NCBI GenBank assembly: GCA_964020085.1
Contig: OZ026599.1
Span: 34,475,086-34,539,085, forward strand
DNA from: Micromussa lordhowensis
Taxonomy: Eukaryota > Cnidaria > Anthozoa > Scleractinia > Lobophylliidae
Length of the DNA: 64,000 nucleotides
Direction: 5' to 3'
In this document: positions 46,301 through 58,393 of the stretch, piece by piece
Numbering within the stretch: position 1 is the first letter of the stretch
Layout: every line of letters starts with the position of its first letter
Program-made: the position numbers and the translations under genes
The notes under the pieces: model-generated
Databases searched by the model: none
What the model was told of the DNA's origin: nothing
Seen by the model: the letters and a program-made list of their open reading frames with translations, nothing else

Positions 46301-49300
46301 ACGGTCCACGAGAGAATTAAAGTTGTTCGTCGTAGCTAAAATAATCTGACCCGCGCGCACTAGGGAGTTGCCTCGCACAATGGTGCTTTGATCTGTAAAA
46401 TATACCCGTAGCCGAGCAAAATACTGAACTCTTTGAGATAGAAACTTAAAACAAGGATCGTTCACTGGCAAAATTCTATGGAAGCCAACAGAAGTATGCC
46501 TCCTTTGATATTCCCATGCAACCAAACGGACATGTGGTGGTAAAGGTGTATGGAGCGGTCACCCTAAGTTACACATCTTTCGGTGCTCAGTGACTGATAG
46601 TAAGTATTTCTTACCTGAAGGAGTGTTCTGCAGCCAGATAAGATATAATACCACCCGTCTTAATCCTGAAACAAACTCCGGGTAAGTGCAGCGACCAAAG
46701 GTCTCCAAGTCACTGCTTCGAAAACTTGAGTTGTTATTTTGGTTCCTGTATTTGTGTCTCTCTTTTGTAATTCAAGTTAAACAATGCGATCTGAATCCTT
46801 CATTCTATATTTACAAGTTTGATTGACACTTAGAGTTTTCTGGCGAGAAAAACGTATATTGGAAGTTCTCCACCTTTGTGGTGTCCACGGAATACAATAG
46901 ATTATTGATTGTGCTTACAAAACTACATGCCGCTCTTGAACTTTAAATATCCATGGAAATTTACAGAGACCTTGAACCCGGTAAAACCCAATCATAGTTG
47001 GCGCTTGCAATTTATATCGAGCCAAGTCAGCCCAAAGAGACTTACATTATTTCGGCTGTTTTAACCGTATAGGAAAAGTGCAAGTTTTGCTTTAAACAAT
47101 TCGTGACAAATATCACAAAATTCAGAAGCGACCAGTCAATGAAGTATTAGCTCGGCTACAAAAAATGAGGATTTTTTGAACTGCGTGTCCATGATGAATT
47201 TTAAATTTGTGATGCAAGCTTCTGATTTTATCCAATGCGCTTTTGCGGCTGTTGTCTCGTGATTATATTTTTTCAGATGGGAAATTGATTCGGGGAAAAT
47301 ATAAATGTGTTATTTCCTCGGCGCAAATTACGCCGTTTCCAGTTTTCCCCGCTAACTTTCACGTGTTCACTGAGTGTATTTCTCCCTGGGGCTAGTTAAT
47401 GCATTCTATGAACATGTGCCGGGTAGATAAAGGATTTTACTCGAGACAATTGATCTTCCAGTCCAAAAGAAAATAAAAGCTTTATCCTACGTATATAGAC
47501 ACAGAGTTTTAACAATTGGATCAGGAGTTAAACCCAGTTACCGTGTTTCAAACGGACAAAAACTGGTTCGCGGGCAATTATATTGTGCCGTCCTCAACTC
47601 GTTTGTTCAAATTTTCAGTCCAATCGCGCTGGATAACTAATGCACTTGAAACTCTCTCTACACATCGTTTCCAAGAAGGCATAGTTTCTTAGCAGGCTAC
47701 CATGGATTCCAAAGAACCCCTCGCAAAAATCTTATTCACCTATTCAATGGCGTACAGAAACGTGAAAGAATAATTTGAGATGCGAATATTACTTGAGAAT
47801 GGTTAGAAAAGAAGAGCGATGTAGAAACCATGTGGTATCACTCCGTTTTTTTAGAAAGAAAGTTCACCGAACCGGCGGCCATGTTCCATATATTATGCTG
47901 AATATTATCAGTCTTTTAGTAGACAAAATTCAATTGATCCTAATCCATGCGATAGATCAAGAGGTACCAGACTGTGTTTTCCGCTTTGATCTTTATCCAA
48001 CTTTGTTGATATTTTCTTCGCGTCTACAAGTCAAAAATTCAGCTCCCTTGAAAGATATATGTACTGTATCATCTCTCGATAAATAATGTATCTTAGGTGG
48101 TTTAATTTGAGTTGTATCTTAGTTAAACACGTGCAGAGTCGATAAGACTATTGTGAAATAAATTCCCGCAAATCTTCTCGGAACCTTTTGTTCAAGGAAG
48201 CGAGACTTTTTACCTTCGTGTTCTTTTTACCTACAAGGTTTTCAGACCTTGATTATAACTTTCGATTCACGGGGATTAAATAAGTTAAAAACGGACTAGA
48301 AATCGGCTGAAACGTTGCTAATTTTTGCCCTTTGTGCCGACGAAATCTACTTCGTCGAGGCCTAAACAATGAATTAAACAATGCTGAATATACACAAATG
48401 AGTGTATGAACTCATTTGGTTTAATATGGCAGGTCTTCGTGTAATTAGAAATACTTTCTCGTTAATCGAATTCTCGTCTATCTGTCGTTGCGTTCGGAAA
48501 ATTTGCCGCCACTGCCAACAATTGCTAATGTTTACAGAGATCTCTTGGCGCTGACCATAAAAGCCACCATTTTTGTCAACAAACCGTCGCAAGCGCGCTC
48601 CTCGTAATTAAAACATTGTTTCATCATTCAGAATGTTTTGTCACTTGGGGAGAGTTGAATTTATTGTGTGCGTGTGTTTTGACTGCAACTCATTTATATT
48701 AACTTTCGCTCATTTTACTGTGGTTAAACCCGCGATGGGGCGAGAACCATTACCCCGAGCTAAAAAAAAACAACATCTAGTTTGAACGAATGAACTTCAC
48801 CGTAATACTTTAGTCACTCAATCAATGAAAAGCTCAATAGGAAATACAAACATTGCTTAGAAGAAACGACCGATGTTTGCTTATAAATAAAGCAATACAA
48901 TTAAAACGTCGAACTAAATAGCCCTCAAAACGAAGGTAGAATCGACGAAACTAGCAGCGGTCTCTCGAATTGACAAGGAACATTTCAAATATATCCGCTG
49001 CATACCATTTTAAGTTTCTTTATCGTTAAATTCGTTACTTTTCTATCAGTTTTACGGCTTTCAAAATTTTGTACACATGCAAAGAACATCCACCGCTTTA
49101 ATATGGAATTTAATAGCGACTTCAGCGCGTGAAATGAAACTCAAACAAACATTGTTCATTCTTTAACAGTCGCGGTTCCTATAGGCATGATATATACACT
49201 TTTTAAACCAATTCATAGAATCAGTGGTATTTCATTAATCGACAGCCTTATTCTTTTATCCGCTAGTTAAAGAATATACCAAATTTCTAAGCCACGCGGT

Positions 49301-50072
49301 CAAACATTTAAATAACAACATTATAAAGGAAACCGTTTGTACGGCACCTCGTGGATTTCAAAAAGAAAAATTGCGTGGGTGTAAATTTCAGATCAAGAAT
49401 TTAAAACGTTTTGTGAATGATGACAGGGAGCTTACTTGTTACTCAAGTCAGGTCAACATGGGATACGTTAACAGTTCCCTATCTCCAATATCGTTGCTTG
49501 CAGTTTTCTAATTAAAATAAATAGTTCCCTTTATATCCCCTCATGAAATAAAGAATGCTAAGAAGAATGCTAAGGTATTTTGAGGCGAAAACAGTCATTT
49601 AATTGTTAGCCGAGCTGGGCTACGCAGCCTGGCGGAGCGAAAGCCGTCGCATTGCGATGTGTTCTTTACTTCAACAGTCATGGTTACCAGCAATACGGGG
49701 GGGGGGGGGGGAGCTGAGGTGAAGCGGGGTTGAGGGGGGAAGGGGTAAACGTCTCCCACAGCTCGTGAAACATGTATATCTCCCTTTGTTTGCTGCAGGG
49801 CACTTGTTTCCGATGGACACTTTATGCTCTGTTGCTAGGGGGACTTAAAGTCGAGTTGAACCGTTTGACAGTGGTAAAACAAATTTGGTAGAGGTTCAAA
49901 TACATTAGGTCTGCATTGTTTCCGCTGCTATCTGTCGCTTTTTAGAATAAATTCAACTTGAACTAGAACTGGCTCTTAAACCACTTGAGACTTTGACACC
50001 CCCGTTATTTGCCATTTGATGTAAGTGTGTTTTCGTTCATTTCTATTCAACAAACATATGGTTATGTTTTAA

Positions 50073-50410
50073 GCCCGAGGGGGACTCCCACAGGAAAAGG
50101 ACGGGAATGCCCGTGGGAAATTTTGAAAAGAACCCCTAAGAGAAACCAAGATCCTATTTTGTGGGCATGGCTTGACATTTTTTCACCCCTCAGTAAGAGA
50201 TACAAATTTTAAAACAGCACATTGTGTCCTGTCATATTTGTTTCTGCTCAATACCCCAAAGAGAACCGCAAAAGCTCCCGCTGTTGACCTCTTGAGGCTG
50301 AAGAGGTAAAGAAACCCCTTTTTAACTCCTAACTAGAGTCCCTAAAAGGTATGACGAGCACTCTCGTTCTTTTTATATGGGAATTCTGCCGCCCCCCCCC
50401 CCCCCCCGGG
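50073..50410. repeat. Interspersed repeat GAGGGGGACTCCC... ending in a C-run
   Basis: Reads CCCGAGGGGGACTCCCACAG, GGAAATTTTGAAAAGAACCC, CTAAGAGAAACCAAGATCC and then GGCATGGCTTGACATTTTTT. It ends in about 17 consecutive C residues. I recall similar units as abundant in corals; not verified here. Confidence 0.5.
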
Positions 50411-51115
50411 AGTTTTAAGCTCTCTGCGGAATAATCGCTATCAGCCCGGACGGTCTGGAGGAACAATAGTTGATGTATTCGGTGAACGTATTAGTTACTT
50501 GTATTCTTTATTGTGACGCCGGGTACCCATGGCTGTTAGATTTGATTAAAACTGTTTCCAGTTATTTTCAGTTCTTATATCACCCATATCATATCGCCTT
50601 TATCTTCACGGTCTGGCTTCGCCAGAGATTTCTGTAGCCTTACTTCAAGAAAGCTATAAGTTTGTCTTAGTGAGACGTTCTGTGTCGTTAAAATTATGTT
50701 TCTCGCATAACTTTGATCGAGCTTCTTGTCTGTTGAGCTCCATGTTTAGGCTTTTACCTTCTTTGCTCGTCCTGGGGCCACACGATTCAATGAAGATGTT
50801 CACCGGATGCTGTATATGCCGGCCACTGTATGGTTTTGCTCCAATAACATGTAAAATTGGGCGAGGTAGAACTGAGGCCTGCCGAAAAAAAAGATATAAA
50901 GATATATTATATAGGTGTAAAATATAAACTTACCTTTTGTTGTGTGTATGTTGTTGTTGTTCAGTTTGATACTGCTTTTTCGAGCATTGATAAAATAAAT
51001 TCGTTACTAGCATGCAGTATTATATTGACTGAATGGTGTTATACGCGACATATTCCAGGATCAATACTAGCCCAGAGTCGGCAGTTTGTGGAACCATTTG
51101 CCTGAGAGATATTGC

Positions 51116-51442
51116 TTAGGCTCCGTCCACACAATGACGGAGAAATTTGAAAACGCAACAATCAGTGGTCAGTTTGCGCTATTTGTATTTGAGGAAAACT
51201 CGGATAGGGAAATCACATGATAATCGTGATGTTATCGAATCAGAAAAGCTCTGTTTTCAAAATGTTTTATTTCCACAATAAAACCATTAACTAGTATGTT
51301 AAAACGCAAAGCGAGCGTTTTCAAATCCCTCTGGAGTGAAGGGCGTTTAATTTCGAAAAGCTCCGTTTTCGTGAAGGATTTGTGTGGACGAAATAAAGCT
51401 GCGTTTTTAAATTTCCCCTGCGTAGTGTGGAGTGGGGCCTTA
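51116..51442. mobile_element. MITE with short terminal inverted repeats
   Basis: Left end TTAGGCTCCGTCCACAC and right end GTGTGGAGTGGGGCCTTA are imperfect inverted repeats. The inside repeats AAGCTCTGTTTTCAAA- and AAGCTCCGTTTTCGTG-like blocks. Non-coding and about 327 bases, so a non-autonomous DNA transposon is likely. Confidence 0.65.
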
Positions 51443-53560
51443 GTGGATGTCATGATTGAAGTTTTAAAATTGACAAATTGTTAACAAAATGTACTTTCAC
51501 TCTAAATCAAACGTGCCTTCGTTGTCGGCTAAAGATTGATCAGACTCCTTGTAACATTTTACGTCTATTCTCTGGCTTGTAACCCTTATTCAGCAAGTCT
51601 CAGATTCCTGTAAACAAATTCGATTGCTGGCGGCTCCCTCTACTGTTTGTTGTATTTTTGTGTCCTTTACTTCTGATAGAAATGTTTTCTATTCGGCTTA
51701 GCGAAGTGAAAGAGAATAGAACTTAACTTTCGATGTTCATTTAAAACTACCATAGTCACGATTGTTCTTGTATAATTGTCACACGGTCGTCTTTTAGATC
51801 GGTTTTTCGTGACATCACCTCAGCGATATTGCTAGGAAATCGGGTGGTCAGTTAGCCTCTACTTGTGAATGTGAACCGATGGCATTTCAAGATTAAAATT
51901 TTACTCTAATAATACGCTTTCACCTACAAGAAAGCCTACATGATGTAAAACCTTTAGTGAGTATACAAAAACAGAATCTCCCACGCCGAGAAATTGAAAG
52001 AAAACAAAAAATACTCAATGGGTGGTTGACATTTATCCGTTAAAACTTGCTCGTTGTTTGGTCTAGTAACATAAAACCTTTACAAGCATCCTTGTAAATT
52101 AAATAATTTCGGTATCAAGTGTTTTTACCCACACGTGTTATCAAATTGTTTCACCTCTTATTCCAGGTGTGCAAGGACAAATGATGCACTCAGCAAAGTC
52201 TTGTTTGTCAAAACAGCCCCAAGCTAAACATTTCGTATATACATCACATCAAGCTAAACATTGTTCTAACGTTTCGCAAGGTTAGAAAATAAAAACAAAT
52301 GTACTATGTACCTGTGCAGACTTCTATACCTTCCAGCCGAACACGACAACTCTACACAAAAATTGCACCTGTTGATTAAACTGATACACAATTCAGCGGC
52401 TGTTGATCGAGACAGTTTTATCATCTTCGGAAATAGACTAAGAAATAAAAGAAAAGAACATAGGTGTTAGTTTCTAAAAAGCCATGGCAAGCAAGTGAAA
52501 CACGCAGCTCTCTATTTACTTGGAGTGGAACAAAGGCACATGACCTCCTGAAAAAGCAAGCCGGCGTAAGTGATAGTGGCTTCTCGAGATTTTAACCCTT
52601 TGTAAGGTTGTGACGAAGTCATGCATGCGCGAAATGTCGGCTTCACTTGCCCGCTACAGGGGTTAGTTGGTAAATAGCTATGGTTGAATCACAGAAAGCA
52701 TCTTTTTCTTGTAACTCGTATTCCGCTTGGTTGCCTCGAGAGACACTAACGAATTCCAGGGAATGCGATATCCTTTGTTTGAACCTGGTTTCAATACGGT
52801 GTACCAAACAAAAGGCGAAACAAAACAGAAATATGGCGTGGAATTTTTTAAAAGGCCTTATGATCATTAGTTTGTTCCACACATTGACAGTACTTTTCAT
52901 ATAATTGACGACTTTCGTTCAGTTTAGTTACATCGCTGGAAAGTTCCCAAGGGAGTGTGCAATTTCAATAGGCATGTTTCATTCTATTGCTGTTGTTTTC
53001 TTGACTCGTGAGAAGAAAGTAAAAGCTGGTTTCACATAAACATTGTTCCAACGTTTCGCATGTTTCAAAATGGCACCTGTTGATTGAATTGATACACAAT
53101 TCAGTGACGGAACCCATTTTACTGCAGCTATTGTTCGAGACTGTTTAATCGTATTCGGAAATAGAATAAGAAAAAGAAAAAAAATAAATGTATTAAGTTT
53201 CTCAGTAAAAAAAACTGACAAGGCAAGTGAAACACGTAGCTCTCTATTTACTTGGAGTGGAACAAAGGCAAATTAACCTCCTGAAATAGAAAGCCAGGGT
53301 AAATGATGTCGACTTCTCGAGATTTAACCCTTCGCCAGGCTGCGACATGCCGCCCGGGGCAGCGAAAGTCGGCTTCACTTAATTTACCTTCTCAAACTAA
53401 TATTAATTATTCATGTCGTTGTTGGATGAGTTTAGAAACCCAATGAAAAACGAGTTTACAACCACACGAGCTTGGAAACGACTTCAAACTCGTGTGTAAA
53501 ATGTTTCTTAATCTGTATATTCATAGAGCAAGACCAGCACATCAAGATGAACAATTTTAT

Positions 53561-53857
53561 TTAGTCACACAGAGTCACAATACACTTTAAAGCAGGCTTA
53601 TTTACTGCTGACATTGAGTGTAACGGTAAAGATCTATTCTTTTCTATATTAAATTCTCCCTCAATGATTACGACCTTGTCTTTTGCTTCGGTCTGCAACC
53701 TGCTTATACACTTCGGATCTAAAATGGCACTTACATGGGAAACAACTTTCTCCTCCGGTTTTTTCGACTTTGGAATAACGCTGGCCACACAAGTTTCCTC
53801 TTCTTCACAAGTTTTAAGAGGTCTAAATCTGAGTCTGCCATCTGCATTGCGAAGCAA
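53561..53857 (-). CDS. Possible terminal exon of an unrecognised gene
   Basis: A minus-strand frame of about 98 codons follows an AG acceptor (CACGTCAG at 53858) and begins LLRNADGRLRFRPLKTC. It contains EEEETCVASVIPKSKKPEEK and ends ALKCIVTLCD. A minus-strand AATAAA lies about 15 bases after the stop. Composition is protein-like, but I recognise no family and found no clear upstream exon. It lies inside the segment that interrupts unit 2 of the triplicated block, so it may be a fragment carried by an inserted element. Confidence 0.3.
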   Translation of the reverse strand: MLRNADGRLRFRPLKTCEEEETCVASVIPKSKKPEEKVVSHVSAILDPKCISRLQTEAKDKVVIIEGEFNIEKNRSLPLHSMSAVNKPALKCIVTLCD

Positions 53858-54237
53858 CTGACGTGCTCGCTCAGAAGTTACAGTTGTAACAAACAGTTTG
53901 GTAACAGCAAGGCATTAATGCAAATGAAATAATATCACACACTATCCACTTCTCAAATAAAACCTATCTATTTGAATTCAGAAAACCTATTGTAATGATA
54001 ATTTCTACTAATTTTCTTTGTTGGAGAAGTAATTTCAAAGCCTCGTGCTTGGGGTTTCATCCGGGTTTCCAAACGCTCGAAAACGATAAAAGCACGAGGC
54101 CGCAGTTTCAGATGTTCGTCTCTCGTTTGGAAACTTGATGAAACCCGAAGCACCAGTTTTTGAAATAATACTTAATCACTGCAAGTTGGTAAATAGCTAT
54201 GGTTGAATCACAGAAATCATTTTTTTCCCTGTACCTC

Positions 54238-54392
54238 GTATAGAGAAGATATTTGTTTACAAACACTGTTTTTGTTATTCAAATGTTCAAAACGTTAAAC
54301 AAAAGAATTCTTTGTTTCACCAGCCAATAGTTCTCTGGTTGGCATATTAATAACAATAGGTGACGTCACTGATATCTTTGCTATTCCTTCTG
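54238..54392. repeat. 150-base repeat, copy 1
   Basis: GATATTTGTTTACAAACA through ACAATAGGTGACGTCACTGA is repeated in the same orientation at 55985-56125. Here it is inserted into the triplicated block between TACCTCGTA and TTCCTTCTGG. Confidence 0.75.
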
Positions 54393-55017
54393 GTTGCCTC
54401 GAGAGACACTAACGAATTCCAGGTAATGCAATATCCTTTGTTTAAACCTTCAATAGTTTCAATACAGTTTACCAAACAAAAGGCCTAACAAAACAGAAAT
54501 ATGGCGTGGAATTTTTTAAAAGGCCTTATGATCATTAGTTTGTTCCACACATTGACAGTACTTTTCATATAATTGACGACTTTCGTTCAGTTTACTTACA
54601 TCGCTGGAAAGTTCTCAAGGGAGTGTGCAATTTCAAAAGGCATGTTTCATTGTGTTGCTATTGGTTTTTTTTTGGCGCGTGGGAAGAAATTAAAGGCTGG
54701 TTTCACATAAACATTGTTCTAATGTTTCGCTGGATCAGAAAAAATAAAAACAAATGTACCTGTGAAGACTACTTTGCCTTCCAGCCGAACATGACAACTC
54801 TACGCAAAAATGGCACCTGTTGTTAGAAAATTCAGCGACGGGACAATTTTATTGTAACGGCTGTTGTTCGAGATTGTTTTATCATCTTCGGAAATAAACT
54901 AAGAAATAAAAGAAAATATTAAATGTATTAGTTTTTAAAAAATCTTGGCAGATAAGTGAACCATGTAGCTCTCTATTTACTTGGAGTGGACCATAGGCAA
55001 ATTAATCTCCCGGAAAA

Positions 55018-55195
55018 GGATATTTCGCACGGTCAGAGCGAATCGCTCTGACGAAGGGCTAACGTTCGAAACGTCAGCTTTTGAATCTCTTTACGGTGGC
55101 CAATTTACTTATCAACTCAGTTGATAAAACCAAATTATCCTGTAATACTCCCCACCGACGCAGCACCACAGTTTCTTTAACGTTCCCCTTTTATT
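55018..55195 (+). mobile_element. Penelope-type retroelement fragment, plus copy
   Basis: Inverted counterpart of 33300-33530, with CGAAACGTCAGC, ATCTCTTTACGGTGGCC, GTTGATAAAACCAAATTAT and CACCGACGCAGCACCACAG in matching order. It splits unit 3 of the triplicated block, so it arrived after the triplication. Confidence 0.6.
55040..55080 (+). ncRNA. Hammerhead-ribozyme-like motif
   Basis: CTGACGA (55048-55054) fits the hammerhead box CUGANGA. GGGC-TAAC-GTTC forms a weak stem-loop II (GU pairs), followed by GAAA (55068-55071) and C-G-TC with the expected cleavage after C at 55075. GCT before the box pairs with AGC after the site as a short stem I. One extra A (55055) sits between the box and stem II, and stem III is only two pairs. 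Penelope-like elements are known to carry minimal hammerheads; activity of this copy is uncertain. Confidence 0.45.
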
Positions 55196-55984
55196 CCTGA
55201 GAAAAGGAAGCCGGGGTAAGTAATGGTGAGTGATTAACCCTTCATCAGGCTATGACGAAAGGTTAACAGGCGCGATCGCGAAATGTCAGCTTCACTTGCC
55301 CGCTACAGCGGTTACCTTAATCACTGCAAGTTGGTAAATAGCTATGGTTGAATCACAGAAAGCATTTTTTGCCTTGTTCCTCGTATTCCGTCTGGTTGCC
55401 TCGATTTCCAGGTAATACGATATCCTAGCTTTGTTTCAACCTTGAATAGTTTTACTACAGTGTACCGAACAAAAGGCGAAACAAAACAGAAATACATGTA
55501 TGGCGTGGTATTTTAAAAAGGCCTTTTGATCATTAATTTGTTCCATACATTGACAGTACTTTTCATATAATTGACGACTTTCGACAATTCGTTTGAGTTA
55601 CATTGCCGGAACGTTCTCAAGAAAGTGTGCAATTTTTATAGGGATGTTTTATTCTGTTGCTGTTGTCTTTTTTACGCGTTAAACATTGCGTTTGCCGTGA
55701 CCGTAGAGGTCGAGCGAGCATATAGTAAACAGAGCACCTGCTTGTTAAGTAAACGAAAGAGTGGTAAACTGATCGAATTTCTCAGATCCCCTCGACTTCA
55801 CCCTGGAAAGGTTCTTTCAGTTCTTGTGTTTCCGAAGAGATAAAGCGATCGGAACAATTTAATATTCCTCAATACGGACCGGACAAACTAGTTCAATACT
55901 CATCAATCACGCCTCGAACTCTGCTTAGAAATATACCAGTGTGTGCATTCTCGGTAACAGTTCGCTCGTCAAAGTTAAGTATAG

Positions 55985-56125
55985 TAAAGATATTTGTTTA
56001 CAAACATTGTTTTGTTATTTAAATGTTTAAAACGTTAAACAAAAGAATTCTTTGTTTCACCAGCCAATAGTTCTCTGTTTGCCATATTAATAACAATAGG
56101 TGACGTCACTGATATTTTTGCTATA
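55985..56125. repeat. 150-base repeat, copy 2
   Basis: Second copy of the unit at 54238-54392, about 90% identical by eye, just beyond the triplicated block. It includes TGACGTCA, a CRE-like palindrome, in both copies. Confidence 0.75.
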
Positions 56126-56683
56126 TATTTTCGCTTTTGTCCTGATACTTTTCGAAAAAGTTTAATGAAATAGTCCGCCACTGACATGAAGGAATATGGG
56201 TTTCAAGTTCAAAGCAAACTGTTTTCTTTTGTTTAACGTTTTTAAAAAGCTGGTAAGCAGAAATAATTTGTGAGCGGGTGGTTCACGTGTTACATAATTT
56301 GGACGGATCAGGGGGGGGGGGGGTTATTTCATCGTAAACCAGTTTCTATGCAATCAGCTTAAAAACCAATTAAAGACAGCTTTTTATGCGTTTGTCTATA
56401 TACACTTATAAGAGTATTAATATTATATAAGAATATCGAAGCTGAAATTTGCGAAATGTTAAGAATATTTTAAGAATAAACCTGACGTTGAGATTTTAAA
56501 AAGAATGTTTTCCGTGCTGAAAATGTGTAAATACAATACAATTGTAGATTTTTAAGTAAACGGTATAAAATTCTTCCTTTCTATAAACGGCAAAACTAGC
56601 CAAAAAACAACAAAAACAACACTAGCCGTTTGTTTGATGCTTGTAACACTTCTGCAAGAAGTTATGTGTGTCATATTATACAC

Positions 56684-56797
56684 TTAATGTATGATCCCAA
56701 AACAGTTAGTTTTGTTTTTCCCAAGAGGAAGTCTCGGGAAACATCAGGACTCGTGGGAAAATAAAACTAACTAGTTTCCCGAGGGATCATACATTAA
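56684..56797. mobile_element. Foldback element, about 114 bases
   Basis: TTAATGTATGATCCC at the left end is exactly inverted as GGGATCATACATTAA at the right. The inner sequence also pairs (GTTAGTTTTGTTTTTCCCA against GGGAAAATAAAACTAAC). Confidence 0.85.
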
Positions 56798-57062
56798 CTG
56801 CTTTGTTATATATTTAAGTTTTTAGACTTTCCCTTAAACAATCATATAGCAAAAACAAACAAACAATGACGCCGCGCGGGCAACAACTGCGCAGTTTGAA
56901 TTTGATCAGTTGACATGGTGTTTCTTCTTGTAAGAACCCGAGAGGAAATCACCCTCAATCTACGCCCGTGAGCTAGAAACACCCAAGGCGCGAAGGTTCT
57001 CCGTCTAATCTATCTGTTCGACCTTGCGCCTGCACTCACTTCGCACAGCGGAATTATATAAC

Positions 57063-57198
57063 GAACGTTGGTAAGTACTTGGTGTATCCCTTATCATAGT
57101 GTATTTAGAACGTAGCATAGTATACTTATCCTTATTATAGTGTATTAGATACACTATAATATCTGGAAGGGATACATGAAGTACTTAGGCGAACGTTC
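57063..57198. mobile_element. Foldback element, about 136 bases
   Basis: GAACGTTGGTAAGTACTT and GTATCCC at the left are inverted as GGGATAC and AAGTACTTAGGCGAACGTTC at the right. The centre holds TATAGTGTAT / ATACACTATA. Confidence 0.8.
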
Positions 57199-58284
57199 AA
57201 ACCTCTGCGAAGGGCTTCAACGCCATCGTGCGATCAATACATTATAAAACAAAATGCCATACGCTTAAATAGAAAACATATTCCAGCCTCGGCCCGAAAA
57301 ACAATATTTTTTTTCATAAAAAGAGATAACATTGTCAAAGAAGCCGTGGATCCGCTTCTAAACATAAAAAATCGATCTTTTAATAACAACGTACAACAAA
57401 AGCTACTAGAAAAAATATACAAGTACGGTATATTTATGCCTTTAAATTGGACAGCAATGAAAGCAGTTATGTTAATAAAGAAAAACGCTAACTGAATTAT
57501 CTTGTATCAGTTACACGGTGATTTAAAATTTACAAAATTACTATTTGTAATTACAATTTTAAAGGAGTGAAGTACATCTCCTCCAGATAGAGCGAGGCCG
57601 CGATTTGAAATTACAAGTATAATTACTCTATAAATTGTAGTACGTCTCTAGGTCCAATTACAAATTGCATCAACAACAAACTCCAGGATAAGGAGTCTTT
57701 AACAAGCTCTTTTGCGCGAAAAAAGGCAGTAGTATTGTTTCATAAGTTTTACAAACTCTGCAAGGGAAACAACGAGAGGGAAGCCTTTAAAACGCATTTA
57801 ATTGGCTCACGAATGGCGTGTCCAATCCGTATTCTGTAATTTAACACACACGTGATCGCTTGCTTGAAAAGGCTCGTTGAGAACCAACCAATGACAAACA
57901 AGAATTCTGTCAGAGATACTATTAAACAAAATATGGTTAGGATAGCAATGTGAATGAAGTGCAACTTACGAATGCAATTATTTTCTTCCAGCTAACTACA
58001 CCACACTTTTTACATATCAAACATTTGTTTGTTTGTGTGGTTTGTGTGAGTGTGGGAGGGGGGGGGGGGGTGTGGGTGATTTTGAAAAAAAAAATGAATC
58101 GTACCAAATACAACCACTGAGCTGCCAAAAAAAGTTCGCGCACGTTCAGTTAGCCGAAAAAAGCCTGTTTGTGTACACGGAGGAAAAAAATATCATGCAT
58201 ACACACGTCCCGAGAAAAAAATTCCTCGTGCATGTACAAAATCAACCGCCACCCCTTAAAAGTCAAATGGAAAACACAGTCATG

Positions 58285-58309
58285 AATCAATCAATAAATT
58301 AATCAATAG

Positions 58310-58340
<31 letters not shown>
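58285..58340. repeat. (ATCA)n microsatellite
   Basis: Around a dozen ATCA units, the last eight uninterrupted, about 50 bases downstream of the RBR stop codon. Confidence 0.9.
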
Positions 58341-58341
<1 letters not shown>

Positions 58342-58393
58342 TGTTTCCACTGGGTTACTGACTTCGATTGATAAAGATTACAAATTATAAAGT

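Larger units (their letters stand above)
43359..52257. other. 9-kb region upstream of the RFX gene, no gene recognised
   Basis: Short open frames on both strands (for example about 43.7-44.0, 44.4-44.8 and 45.3-45.7 kb) show no domain, consistent splice sites or biased codons, and I treat them as chance. The RFX promoter and any 5' leader exon should lie here. Repeats include G- and C-runs (49698-49712, 50391-50407), a GGGGGACTCCC-type repeat (50073-50410) and a MITE at 51116-51442. Confidence 0.5.
52258..55660. repeat. Triplicated block, three diverged tandem units with insertions
   Basis: Units begin near 52258, 53040 and 54711 (ACATTGTTCTAACGTTTCGC). Each passes through CTCTCTATTTACTTGGAGTG and reaches TTGGTAAATAGCTATGGTTG (52667, 54186, 55331), then a GAATTTTTTAAAAGGCC block and TTCATATAATTGACGACTTT. 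The basic period is about 780 bases. Unit 2 is split by about 790 bases (53380-54170) and again at 54238-54392; unit 3 is split by a Penelope-type fragment (55018-55195). No recognisable gene. Confidence 0.8.
56126..58393. other. Spacer downstream of the RBR gene, no gene recognised
   Basis: AT-rich and non-coding. It contains two foldback elements (56684-56797 and 57063-57198), G-runs at 56311-56324 and around 58060, and an ATCA microsatellite at 58285-58340. I see no convincing poly(A) signal for the RBR gene close to its stop. Confidence 0.5.

Noticed and set aside
49682..49693. X-box-like GTTACCAGCAAT
   Set aside because: Final base does not fit RGYAAC, so it is one mismatch off. Not counted as a site.
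58285..58340. ATCA array considered as a CRISPR-like repeat
   Set aside because: Uniform 4-base microsatellite without spacers, in a eukaryotic genome.
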